A stretch of 64,000 nt of DNA from Pseudomonas protegens (GTDB lineage Bacteria > Pseudomonadota > Gammaproteobacteria > Pseudomonadales > Pseudomonadaceae): contig NZ_CP060201.1 of assembly GCF_013407925.2 (NCBI RefSeq), forward strand, positions 3,038,001-3,102,000, read 5' to 3'. Below, piece by piece: positions 33,256 to 41,538 of this stretch. Both the position numbers and the translations under genes were made by a program. The notes below the pieces were generated by a model that saw only the letters and a list, made by a program, of their open reading frames with translations, was not told where the DNA came from and searched no databases. Within the stretch, counting starts at the first letter, position 1. Each line of letters begins with the position of its first letter.

Positions 33256-34800
33256 TCAGGTCGGCGCCCGCGGTGGATAGATCCGCGTCGGCAGCCAGAA
33301 AACCAGCAGGATCAGCGCGGCAGCCACCCCTGCCATGCAGAAATACAGATCGGCGCTGGTCAGCACCATGGCCTGCTGGTGCAGGCGCTGGGCCAGCCCG
33401 GCCACCCGGTCATCCACCAGGGGCGAGTTGCCCAGGTTGTCCACCAGCATCGTCGAGTGGAAATGCAGGCGGTGGGTGGTCAGCACATCCAGCACCCCGG
33501 TGGCGATCACCGCCGCCAGGCCCTTCACGGTGTTGAACCAGGCCGAGGCAAAAGGCCCTTCCAGCGGGGTGATGCTGCCGGTGGAAAGCATCAGCAACGG
33601 CAGCACCGCCATCGGCTGGCCGAAGATCTGCAGCAATTGCAGCCCATAGAAATCGTCACGGATCCAGGCCGAGGTCAGGTGTGTGCCGCCCAGGCAGGAC
33701 AGCACCAGCAGGCCCAGGCCGATCCCCAGCACCCAGCGGCAATCGACCCAGCGCAGGTTGCACAGGGCCGCCACCAGGGGCAGGGCAATCAGTTGCGGCA
33801 AGGCCATCACCAGCATCACCGGAGCGGTTTGCAAGGGGCGATAGCCCTGGACCTGAGCCAGGTACGCCGACGGGATGATGATCACTGCGGTCAACACCAC
33901 CAGCACCCCGGCCAGGGTCAGCAGGGCGAAGGACAGGTTGCGGATGCCGAGCATCTGCAACTTGAAGAAGGGAATCGGCTGCGACCATTCGTTGATCAGA
34001 AACAGCACCAGCAACACCAACCCGCCGACCAGCAGCAGGCCAATGAGCGGCGACTCGAACCAGTTCAGCCGGTTGCCCTGAAGAATGCCGATCACCAGCA
34101 TGCAGATCGCCGGAAAGCCCAGCAGCAAACCGCGCCAGTTGAACTGCTGGCAACGCTCCAGGCGCAGCGGGTCCTGAGGCAGGCCGTAAGCCACCGCAGC
34201 CATGGCCAGCACACAGGGCGCCACCACCTGCCAGAAGGCCCACTGCCAGCCCACGTATTCGGTCCACAGGGCTGCCAGGGGTGTGCCCAGGCTGGGGCCG
34301 AAGGTGGCGGTCAGGGCGTAGCCGGCCAGGCCGTAGAGCTTGACGTTGGCCGGCAGGAAACGCAGGGCCACGGTCATCAGCATCGGCGGCAGCGCCCCGC
34401 CGGCCAGGCCCTGCAAAGTGCGCAGCAGCAACAGGCTCTGGTAGTTGGGGGCGAAGGGGCACAACACCCCCAGCAGGGTGAACAGCGCAATCGCACAGAG
34501 GGTGAAACGCCGCAGGGAAAAGGTCACCGAGCACCAGGGCGCAAAGGCCATGGCCGCCACCGAGGTAGCGGTGTAGCACGCCACCAGCCAGGTGCCTTCG
34601 TCGAAACCGATGGACAACGCACCGCGGATATCCGCCAGGGCGATCTTGGTCACCATCTCGTTGAGACCGGAAACCAGCACCGCCAACAACACACCGACCA
34701 GACCGATGATGATTCGCGGCCCGAAGATCGGCGGTGCAATGGCTGCCGGCCTGCTGGCGGCTTCAACCGAAGCAGGCGCAGCGACAGCGAGGGAACTCAT
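33256..34800 (-). CDS. MFS multidrug transporter, EmrB/DHA2-like
   Basis: A 514-residue inner-membrane proton antiporter of the 14-helix DHA2 family. The first helix (about 28-50) holds the LAVLVSGLNEMVTKIALADI motif, followed by GTWLVACYTATSVAAMAFAP, and LLLLRTLQGLAGGALPPMLM is the DHA2 helix-4 motif (family form RxxQGxGgA). The substrate is unknown; hydrophobic drugs or plant phenolics are typical. It is the first gene of the pump operon and lies downstream of a LysR gene on the same strand, separated from it by a REPIN. Confidence 0.92.
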   Translation of the reverse strand: MSSLAVAAPASVEAASRPAAIAPPIFGPRIIIGLVGVLLAVLVSGLNEMVTKIALADIRGALSIGFDEGTWLVACYTATSVAAMAFAPWCSVTFSLRRFTLCAIALFTLLGVLCPFAPNYQSLLLLRTLQGLAGGALPPMLMTVALRFLPANVKLYGLAGYALTATFGPSLGTPLAALWTEYVGWQWAFWQVVAPCVLAMAAVAYGLPQDPLRLERCQQFNWRGLLLGFPAICMLVIGILQGNRLNWFESPLIGLLLVGGLVLLVLFLINEWSQPIPFFKLQMLGIRNLSFALLTLAGVLVVLTAVIIIPSAYLAQVQGYRPLQTAPVMLVMALPQLIALPLVAALCNLRWVDCRWVLGIGLGLLVLSCLGGTHLTSAWIRDDFYGLQLLQIFGQPMAVLPLLMLSTGSITPLEGPFASAWFNTVKGLAAVIATGVLDVLTTHRLHFHSTMLVDNLGNSPLVDDRVAGLAQRLHQQAMVLTSADLYFCMAGVAAALILLVFWLPTRIYPPRAPT

Positions 34801-34915
34801 GGAAATACTGCTCCAGACAAGAAAACCAGAGCAGTTTATGAACAGCCAGTGCTGACGAAAACTGACTTATCGACAGCTTATAAGTGCACCAGACGCAACA
34901 ATTCACCCTGTTGAC

Positions 34916-34979
34916 GTAGGAGCTGGCTTGCCAGCGAAGGGGCCCTCAAGACCGCTTTCGCCGGCAAGCCGGCTCCTAC
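34916..34979. repeat. REPIN, family 1, copy 1
   Basis: GTAGGAGCTGGCTTGCCAGC on the left is matched by GCCGGCAAGCCGGCTCCTAC on the right, with a GAAGG..CTTTC spacer. The right end supplies the TAG stop codon of the LysR gene (34976-34978). It sits between the LysR gene and the MFS gene and could attenuate read-through. Confidence 0.85.
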
Positions 34980-35902
34980 GAAGAGGTCGGCTGGGCTTCT
35001 TGCCAGGTGGCCTGGCAGGAACTGCGCAGGGTTTCGCGGAACCATTTGTGCGCCGGGTCCTTGTCGTAGCGCGGGTGCCAGGCCTGGGTCAGGACCAGGG
35101 TCGGCAGGGCAATCGGCAGCACGAACGAGCGCAGCCGCAAGCCCAGGCGCGAGACGCTGAGCAGGGTTTCCTGGGGCACCGGCAGGATCAGGTCCGAATC
35201 CGGCAGCATGAACATTGCCGCATGAAAGCTCGGAGCAATCAGCGACACCCGCCGCTCCAGGCCCTGCTCCGCCAGGGCCGCGTCGATCGGTCCGCGGGCA
35301 ATGCCGCGGCGCGACATGCTGATATGGGGGAACGCGGCAAAGCGCTCGGCGGTGATCTCTTCGTCGAACAACGGATGGTCTTCCCGTACCAGGCCGACAA
35401 AAGCGGTAGTGAACAGGTTCTGCACCTTCACTTCCGGGGTCAGGGGCCGGGTGTTGCTGATCCGCAGGTCGATCCGCCCTTCCCGCAGGGCCTCGTCGTC
35501 GCCGTCGCCTTCGGGCACGAAACGCAGTTCGCACAACGGCGCCTGGCGCTCCAGGGTGTCGATCAGCCGTCCGCCGTAGACCCCGACAAAAAAATCGTTG
35601 GCGCGCACATTGAAGCGCCGGCGCAACGACAACAGGTCGACCTGATCCGCCGAACGGAACAGCAGCGCCGCCTGCTCCACCAGATCACGCACCTGGCTGC
35701 GCAGTTCCAGCGCCTTGGGGGTGGGCACCAGGCCACGCCCGGCGCGCACCAGCACCGGGTCGCCGAGGGCGTCGCGGATTCGCGTCAGGGTCCGGCTCAT
35801 GGCCGCCGGGCTGAGGTTCATGCGCCGCGCGGCGCCGACCACGCTGCCCTCATCCAGCAGGGCATCGAGGGCCACCAGAAGGTTCATATCAGGGAGTTGC
35901 AT
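34976..35902 (-). CDS. LysR-family transcriptional regulator
   Basis: A 308-residue regulator. The N-terminal winged helix-turn-helix is clear (MNLLVALDALLDEGSVVGAA, then RRMNLSPAAMSRTLTRIRDA), followed by a substrate-binding-like effector domain from about residue 90 (RRFNVRANDFFVGVYGGRLI). Such proteins usually activate a nearby operon in response to a small ligand. The obvious target is the EmrAB-type efflux operon downstream on the same strand; the ABC operon on its other side is also possible. No ribosome binding site decides between GTG 35911, ATG 35902 and ATG 35887. The stop codon lies in the adjoining repeat, so the natural C-terminus may have been altered by the insertion. Confidence 0.88.
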   Translation of the reverse strand: MQLPDMNLLVALDALLDEGSVVGAARRMNLSPAAMSRTLTRIRDALGDPVLVRAGRGLVPTPKALELRSQVRDLVEQAALLFRSADQVDLLSLRRRFNVRANDFFVGVYGGRLIDTLERQAPLCELRFVPEGDGDDEALREGRIDLRISNTRPLTPEVKVQNLFTTAFVGLVREDHPLFDEEITAERFAAFPHISMSRRGIARGPIDAALAEQGLERRVSLIAPSFHAAMFMLPDSDLILPVPQETLLSVSRLGLRLRSFVLPIALPTLVLTQAWHPRYDKDPAHKWFRETLRSSCQATWQEAQPTSS

Positions 35903-36008
35903 GCTGAGCACTCATGACTGATCAGGGATGATCCGGACGCAATGCTAGCAGGCTTGGCGCCGAGGAAAATGAGGGAGATCAATCCTGACCCGTGAACCCA
36001 CTAGCCGC

Positions 36009-36090
36009 GCAGGAGCCGGCTTGCCGGCGAAGGGGCCCTCGAACCTTGCATTGCGCTTGAGGACGCTTTCGCTGGCAAGCCAGCTCCTAC
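36009..36090. repeat. REPIN, family 1, copy 2
   Basis: GCAGGAGCCGGCTTGCCGGC at the left and GCTGGCAAGCCAGCTCCTAC at the right, with a spacer of about 40 nt. It lies after the permease gene of the sulfonate-type ABC operon, in the gap before the LysR gene. A run of nine G (36101-36109) follows it. Confidence 0.85.
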
Positions 36091-36126
36091 GGTCGGGGGT
36101 GGGGGGGGGCTGGCGGACGAGGCAGC

Positions 36127-36993
36127 TCAGCGTTGCATGCCCCAGCGTTTCACCGTGATCCGCTCCAGGGTGTCGAAGATCAGGTTCTCCACCAGCAGGC
36201 CGATGAGGATCACCACCGCCAGCCCGGCAAACACCTTGTCGGTGTACAGCTCGTTGCGGTTCTGGAAGATGTACCAGCCCAGGCCGCCCTTGCCGCTGGT
36301 GGCGCCGAACAACAGTTCGGCGGCGATCAGGGTGCGCCAGGCGAAGGCCCAGCCGATCTTCAGTCCGGCCAGGATCGACGGCAGCGCCGCCGGGATCAGG
36401 ATGAACAGCACCAGGCGCAGGCCCTTGAGGCCGTAGTTGCGCCCGGCCATGCGCAGGGTTTCGGAAACCCCGAGAAACCCGGCGTAAGTGTTCAGGGCCA
36501 GGGCCCAGAGCACCGAATGCACCAGCACGAAGATCAGGCTGTTCTGCCCCAGGCCGAACCACAGCAGCGCCAGGGGCAGCAGGGCAATGGCCGGCAGCGG
36601 GTTGAACATCGAGGTCAGGGTGCTCAGCAGGTCGCGGCCGAACTGGGTCGACACCGCCAGGGTGGTCAGGGCAAAGGCCAGGACAATGCCGATCAGGTAG
36701 CCCTTGAGCAGCACCACCAGGGAAATGCCCACCTTGCCCAGCAATTCGCCGCTGATCAGGCCCTGGTAAAGAGCGCTGGCGGTCTGCAGAAAACTGGGCA
36801 GCAGCAGGTCGTTGTTCTGGTAGCGGGCCACGGCTTCCCACAGCAGCGCCAAAAGGATCAGGATCAGGCCCTTGCGCAGCCAGCCCTGTTGCCAGAGGCG
36901 CTGGCCCAGGGGCAGCTCTCGTTCCAGCGGGACTTGCAGCAGGGGTTGCAGGACAACTTCGTATTCTTCGCGCACGGGGGATGACTGGCTCAT
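36127..36993 (-). CDS. ABC transporter permease, SsuC/TauC family
   Basis: A 288-residue inner-membrane permease with about six helices. The coupling-helix motif is AAELLFGATSGKGGLGWYIF (EAA-type, near 215-235), as in taurine, sulfonate and nitrate importers. The N-terminus has a longer cytoplasmic stretch than SsuC. The ATG at 36993 follows GAGG by 8 nt; a TTG 18 nt earlier is rejected. It forms the last gene of a dioxygenase/binding protein/ATPase/permease operon. The likely substrate is an organosulfur compound. Confidence 0.92.
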   Translation of the reverse strand: MSQSSPVREEYEVVLQPLLQVPLERELPLGQRLWQQGWLRKGLILILLALLWEAVARYQNNDLLLPSFLQTASALYQGLISGELLGKVGISLVVLLKGYLIGIVLAFALTTLAVSTQFGRDLLSTLTSMFNPLPAIALLPLALLWFGLGQNSLIFVLVHSVLWALALNTYAGFLGVSETLRMAGRNYGLKGLRLVLFILIPAALPSILAGLKIGWAFAWRTLIAAELLFGATSGKGGLGWYIFQNRNELYTDKVFAGLAVVILIGLLVENLIFDTLERITVKRWGMQR

Positions 36994-37026
36994 CGGGCGT
37001 TCCTCGTTCAACGGTGGCCTGACGGC

Positions 37027-37887
37027 TCAATAGGCGATGCGGATATCGGCGAAATCCACTGCGCTGTCGGTTTCTGGCCCCTGGCCTTCATCGAACAGCA
37101 AGCGGTGAATGCGGCGCGCGGTCTGCTGGAAGGCCACGCCACCCAGGCTGTGCAAGTCGTACTGGTGGCTGTGGACCTCCGCCCGCACCCGCCCCGGATG
37201 CGGCGACAGCAAAAGGATGCGGTTACCCACCACCAGCGCCTCCTCGATGGAGTGGGTGACGAACAGCAAGGTGAAGCGCACCTCCTCCCAGAGCAGCAGC
37301 AACTCCTCCTGCATCTTGCGCCGGGTCAGGGCGTCGAGGGCGGCGAAGGGTTCGTCCATCAGCAGGATCTTCGGCTGCATGGCCAGGGCCCGGGCGATTG
37401 CCACCCGGGCCTTCATGCCGCCGGACAGCGTGTGCGGGTAGGCATCGGCAAAGGCTGCCAGTCCAACTTTTTCCAGGTAATGCAGGGCGCGCTCCTCGGC
37501 TTCGCGACGGCCGAGGGTTTTCGACGCCAGCAGCGGAAACATCACGTTCTGCTTCACGGTTTTCCAGGGCGGCAGTTGATCGAACTCCTGAAACACCACG
37601 ATGCGGTCCGGCCCGGGCTGGCTGACGCGCTGGCCTTGCAGGCGAATTTCGCCCTCGCAAGGCTGGATAAACCCGGCCACCGCCTTGAGCAGGGTCGACT
37701 TGCCGCAGCCCGAAGGCCCCAGCAGGACAAAACGATCGGCCGGATCGATTGCGAAACTGACCTGGTGGGTGGCCCGCACCACGCGCTGCGGGGTGCGGTA
37801 TTCCAGGCTGACTTGATCCACCGCCAACAGCGCTTCGGCGGTGGCGGTGGGGTTGCTGGCCGTGTGGCCTGGCAAGGGGGCGTTCAT
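37027..37887 (-). CDS. ABC transporter ATPase, SsuB/TauB family
   Basis: A 286-residue ATPase that drives the importer. The Walker A is GPSGCGKST (57-65), the Q-loop FQEFDQLPPW (99-108), the signature LSGGM (154-158), the Walker B ILLMDEP (174-180) and the H-loop FVTHSIEEAL. All residues for ATP hydrolysis are intact. Two ATGs are close; 37887 has GGGAG 9 nt upstream, while 37893 would overlap the preceding stop by one base (TGATG). The C-terminal 50 residues are a little longer than in SsuB. Confidence 0.93.
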   Translation of the reverse strand: MNAPLPGHTASNPTATAEALLAVDQVSLEYRTPQRVVRATHQVSFAIDPADRFVLLGPSGCGKSTLLKAVAGFIQPCEGEIRLQGQRVSQPGPDRIVVFQEFDQLPPWKTVKQNVMFPLLASKTLGRREAEERALHYLEKVGLAAFADAYPHTLSGGMKARVAIARALAMQPKILLMDEPFAALDALTRRKMQEELLLLWEEVRFTLLFVTHSIEEALVVGNRILLLSPHPGRVRAEVHSHQYDLHSLGGVAFQQTARRIHRLLFDEGQGPETDSAVDFADIRIAY

Positions 37888-37892
37888 GGCCA

Positions 37893-38930
37893 TCAGCTCC
37901 CTTGCAGCGGTTTGGCGTCCTGGAAGAAGTAGTCCTTCCACGATTCCGGCTTGTTCTTGATGGCGCCAACCCGGTACAGGAACTCCGCCAGCGGGTAGGT
38001 GTTTTTCGGCGTCACGCTGAATTCGAACTGCGGGTTGTCGATGATCTTCAGCAGCGCGGCGCGGTCGATCTTGGCCTTGGTCACGCGGATGTAGGTATCG
38101 GCGGCCGCGCCCTTGTCGTTCTGGGCGAACTCGGCAGCTTCAGCCAGGGCTTCGACGAAGGCCGTGTAGGTCTTGGGGTTGTCGTTGCGGAATTTTTCGG
38201 TGGCAAACAGCACCGTCGGCGAGTTCGGGCCCAGCAGGTCGTAGGTATTGAGCACCACATGCACGTTGGGGTTCTCCAGGGCCTGGTCCTGGAACGGCGG
38301 GTTGGAGAAGTGCCCGGTCAGCTCGGTGCCGCCGGCAATCAGCGCGGCGGTGGCATCCGGGTGCGGCACGGCGATGGTGTATTTGTCCAGGCGATTGAAT
38401 TCCTGGTCGCCCCATTGCTTGGCCGCAGCGTACTGCAGGAAGCGCGACTGCACCGAGACGCCCACCGCCGGCACCGCGATGCGGTCCTTCTCGGTGAAGT
38501 CGGCGATGGTCTTGACCTGGGGATTGTTGCTCACCAGGTAGTAGGGAAAGTTACCGAGGGAGGCCACGGCCTTGACGTTCTGCCGGCCGTGGGTGCGATC
38601 CCAGATGGTCAGCAGCGGGCCGACGCCGGCCCCGGCAATGTCGATGGAGCCTGACAGCAAGGCGTCGTTGACCGCCGCGCCGCCGGACAGCTGGGTCCAG
38701 TCGACCTTGATATCGATGCCCTCTTGTTTGCCGTGTTTTTCGATCAGGTGCTGATCGCGCACCACGTTGAGCAACAGGTAGACGATGCCGAACTGTTCAG
38801 CGATGCGAATTTCGCCTTCGGCATGGGCCGCCGCAGGCGCCACCAGGCTACCGGCCAGCAGACTGAAACCCAGGCCGATGGCCGTGGCCAGCTTGCCGAG
38901 GCGGGGAATGAAGGGAATGGATAAGGACAT
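37893..38930 (-). CDS. Periplasmic substrate-binding protein, sulfonate/taurine type
   Basis: A 345-residue secreted binding protein with a signal peptide of about 37 residues ending at AAAHA. The sequence after it (IRIAEQFGIVYLLLNVVRDQ) and LSGGAAVNDALLSGSIDIAG at about 85-105 are typical of the SsuA/TauA/nitrate family. The ligand site cannot be read, but the adjoining TauD/TfdA dioxygenase points to a sulfonate or sulfate ester. AGGAG lies upstream of the chosen ATG; the frame upstream is discarded as it would bury the signal peptide. Confidence 0.92.
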   Translation of the reverse strand: MSLSIPFIPRLGKLATAIGLGFSLLAGSLVAPAAAHAEGEIRIAEQFGIVYLLLNVVRDQHLIEKHGKQEGIDIKVDWTQLSGGAAVNDALLSGSIDIAGAGVGPLLTIWDRTHGRQNVKAVASLGNFPYYLVSNNPQVKTIADFTEKDRIAVPAVGVSVQSRFLQYAAAKQWGDQEFNRLDKYTIAVPHPDATAALIAGGTELTGHFSNPPFQDQALENPNVHVVLNTYDLLGPNSPTVLFATEKFRNDNPKTYTAFVEALAEAAEFAQNDKGAAADTYIRVTKAKIDRAALLKIIDNPQFEFSVTPKNTYPLAEFLYRVGAIKNKPESWKDYFFQDAKPLQGS

Positions 38931-38956
38931 GGTGATTCTCCTGCCGAGCCGGCCGA

Positions 38957-39844
38957 TCAGTAAGGGGCGTCGCCCTGGATGGTGGTGCGATACAGCTTGC
39001 GGCGCAGATGGCTCGGGCAACCGGCGGCCAGGTGGATCAGCGAGCGGTTGTCCCAGAACACCAGGTCATGGGGCTGCCATTGGTGGCGGTAGACGTTGTC
39101 CGGCAGCACGCTGTGGGCGTACAGCTCGGCCAGCACCTGGGCGCTTTCGTCCTCCGGCAGGCCGATGATGCGGGTGGTGAAGCCTTCACTGACGAACAGT
39201 GCCTTGCGGCCGTTTTCCGGGTGGGTGCGGACAATCGGGTGCACCACTTCGGCGACCTGGGCCAGTTGCTCCGGGGTCAGGGTCGGGCGCCAGTTGCCCT
39301 CGAACTTGGTTTCGCTGTAGCGCGCCGTGTAGGAATGCGCGGCACTGCGGCCCTCGACCGCCTTGCGCAGCGCCTCGGGCAGCTTGTCCCAGGCTTTGTG
39401 CATGTCGGCGAACAGGGTGTCGCCGCCTTCGGCCGGCAGTTCCTGGGCGTGCAGCATCGAGCCCAGGCTCGGCAGTTCCTTGTAGGACAGATCCGAGTGC
39501 CAGAACTTGCCGGCATCCCCCAGGCCGATGGACTGGCCGTTCTCGATGATGTTGGAAACGATGAGGATTTCCGGGTGCCCGGCCAGCAGGAACTGCTTGA
39601 GCACATGGATCTGCAGCTCGCCGAAACGGCGGCTGAAGGCGATCTGTTGTTCGGGGCTGATGCGCTGGTCGCGGAACACCACCACGTGATGATCCAGGTG
39701 GGCGCGGTGGATGCGGGCGAAGTCCTGGTCGTTGAGCGGCCGGGACAGGTCCAGGCCGATGATCTCGGCGCCGACGGCGCCGTTGAAAGGACGGATTTCG
39801 AAGGCTTGTGCGGCAACGGCGGCGGCACTGGCTGATGCAGACAT
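38957..39844 (-). CDS. TauD/TfdA-family Fe(II)/2-oxoglutarate dioxygenase
   Basis: A 295-residue cytoplasmic enzyme that would oxidise an imported substrate with O2 and 2-oxoglutarate, releasing sulfite if the substrate is a sulfonate. The iron ligands are His 116 and Asp 118 (FWHSDLSY) and His 271 (RSLIHLAAG), and a 2-oxoglutarate-binding Arg is in RRKLYRTT near 282-286. All are present, so it should be active. It is the first gene of the operon, 26 bp before the binding protein. It is not a close match to TauD or AtsK as I remember them, so the substrate is open. Confidence 0.92.
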   Translation of the reverse strand: MSASASAAAVAAQAFEIRPFNGAVGAEIIGLDLSRPLNDQDFARIHRAHLDHHVVVFRDQRISPEQQIAFSRRFGELQIHVLKQFLLAGHPEILIVSNIIENGQSIGLGDAGKFWHSDLSYKELPSLGSMLHAQELPAEGGDTLFADMHKAWDKLPEALRKAVEGRSAAHSYTARYSETKFEGNWRPTLTPEQLAQVAEVVHPIVRTHPENGRKALFVSEGFTTRIIGLPEDESAQVLAELYAHSVLPDNVYRHQWQPHDLVFWDNRSLIHLAAGCPSHLRRKLYRTTIQGDAPY

Positions 39845-40170
39845 GACTGAAACTCCCGCGCAGGCGCGCCCAGGGCGCGCGCGTCGATCAGAAACTCACG
39901 GAGATCCCGTGTGGGTTCATTTCGTGCGGCGCGCCGATTGGTCGGCAGGTACGCAGGGAGTCGACTTTATAGATATAAGAAAGCGAATTTAAATACCGTT
40001 AGCGAATAACGATATGTTGATTCGAGCGGCGCGATACCTGGGGACGCCGCGCTGTCGACGGCTCGATGAGACGAACTGCAGGAGCCGGCTTGCCGGCGAA
40101 GGCGCTCTCACGGGCCCCTTCGCTGGCAAGCCAGCGCCTACAAGGCTGGCAAGGTCGCCTTTTACGCGGA
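39845..40170 (-). promoter_or_regulatory. Intergenic region with the likely dioxygenase-operon promoter
   Basis: About 325 bp. An AT-rich block at 39965-40012 on the minus strand (TTTCTTATATCTATAAAG and GGTATTTAAATTCGC) is the likeliest promoter for the dioxygenase/ABC operon and resembles the AT-rich starts of sulfur-starvation genes, but no well-spaced -35/-10 pair stands out. The rest holds a REPIN (40078-40141) behind lapC and a GC-rich stretch next to the dioxygenase start. Confidence 0.35.
40078..40141. repeat. REPIN, family 1, copy 3
   Basis: GCAGGAGCCGGCTTGCCGGC at the left and GCTGGCAAGCCAGCGCCTAC at the right, about 30 bp past the lapC stop. Copies 2 and 3 bracket the sulfonate-type operon. 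Confidence 0.85.
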
Positions 40171-41538
40171 TCAGCGTTCGTGCAGGGCTTCGGCGCGGGC
40201 GCGGATGATCGGCTTGAGCAGGTAGCTGAGGATGCTCTTCTTGCCGGTGATGATGTCCACCGAGGCCACCATCCCGGGGATGATCAGCAGCGGTTTTTCA
40301 TCGGTGCCCAGGTGGCTGCGGTCGGTGCGCAGCTTGATCATGTAGTAGGTGGTTTTCTTGTCTTCGTCGGTGATGGTGTCGGCGCCGATCTGCTCCAGGC
40401 GGGCCTTGAGGCCGCCATAGATGGTGTAGTCATAGGCGCTGAACTTGACCACCGCTTCCTGCCCCGGGTGCAGGAAGGCGATGTCCTGGGGACGGATCTT
40501 GGCTTCCACCAGCAGGGTGTCGTTCAGCGGCACGATTTCCACCATGTCGCTGCCCGGCTGGATCACCCCGCCAATGGTGTTGACCATCAGCTGCTTGACG
40601 ATACCGCGCACCGGCGAGGTGACCAGGGTCCGGCTGACCCGGTCTTCCAGGGCCTTGCCGGTGGCGCTGGCCTTGTTCAGTTCGGTGCGCGCCTCGTTGA
40701 GCTGGGTCAGGGCTTCGCTGCGGAACTTGCCGCGGGTTTCATCGATCTTGCGCTGCACTTCCTTGATCGCCGATTCGGCACGGGGAATGGCCAGGGTGGT
40801 GGCGTCCAGCTGGCCGCGGGTTTCCACTTCGGCGCGCTTGAGCCGCAGCACTTCCACCGGCGACACCGCGCCCTGGGCCACCAGGGGCTCGGACATGGCG
40901 ATTTCCTGGCGCTGCAGGCCCAGTTGCTGGCGGTATTGGGCCTGCTTGGAGGTGAATTCGCGCAGTTCCTGCTGCTTCTGGATCAGCTGTTCCTGAAGGC
41001 CGCCGATCTCGTCATGCAGTTGCTGGCGACGGCTCTGGTACAGGGATTTTTCGCTGGCCGCCTGGCCGGGCGCGTCCTTGACCGCGTCGGCGGGGAAGTT
41101 CAGTTCGCGCTCATCCACTTCGGCGCTCAGGCGCTCGACCCGCAGCAGCATGGACAGGCGCACGGTCTCGGTCTCGCCGACGTTGGACTGAAAGCGCGTG
41201 TCGTCCAGGCGAATCAGCGGCGCACCGGCTTCCACCACCTGGCCTTCCTTGACGTACAACTCGGAGACGATCCCGCCTTCCAGGTTCTGGATCTTCTGCA
41301 CCTTGGACGACGGAATGGCCTTGCCCTCGCCCTTGGTCACTTCGTCGATCACCGCGAAGTTGGCCCACAGCACCAGGAACAGGAAGAAGGCGATGATGCC
41401 CCAGATGGTCAGGCGAATGACCCGCGGCGCATCCTCGATCAGGGCCTTGTTGACTTCGGGCAGTGGCTGCCCCTTGAGGGAATCGCTGCCTTTGAAATAG
41501 CGGCGGATCGAGTCCTTGAATCCCGACTTAAGCAACAC
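40171..41538 (-). CDS. lapC: LapC, membrane-fusion protein of the LapA type I secretion system
   Basis: A 455-residue HlyD-type adaptor. One helix lies at about 43-62 (IWGIIAFFLFLVLWANFAVI). The first lipoyl half is KVQKIQNLEGGIVSELYVKE, and a long coiled coil covers about 130-300 (many Gln, Glu and Arg). The second lipoyl half is TLVTSPVRGIVKQLMVNTIG, and the HlyD C-terminal end is PLLIIPGMVASVDIITGKKS. It bridges LapB and LapE to carry LapA to the surface. It starts with GTG, 11 bp inside the end of lapB. Confidence 0.95.
   Translation of the reverse strand: MLLKSGFKDSIRRYFKGSDSLKGQPLPEVNKALIEDAPRVIRLTIWGIIAFFLFLVLWANFAVIDEVTKGEGKAIPSSKVQKIQNLEGGIVSELYVKEGQVVEAGAPLIRLDDTRFQSNVGETETVRLSMLLRVERLSAEVDERELNFPADAVKDAPGQAASEKSLYQSRRQQLHDEIGGLQEQLIQKQQELREFTSKQAQYRQQLGLQRQEIAMSEPLVAQGAVSPVEVLRLKRAEVETRGQLDATTLAIPRAESAIKEVQRKIDETRGKFRSEALTQLNEARTELNKASATGKALEDRVSRTLVTSPVRGIVKQLMVNTIGGVIQPGSDMVEIVPLNDTLLVEAKIRPQDIAFLHPGQEAVVKFSAYDYTIYGGLKARLEQIGADTITDEDKKTTYYMIKLRTDRSHLGTDEKPLLIIPGMVASVDIITGKKSILSYLLKPIIRARAEALHER

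Noticed and set aside
35945..37030. Long Pro/Arg-rich frame on the minus strand over the permease
   Set aside because: It is out of frame with a clear ABC permease that has a good start and helices.
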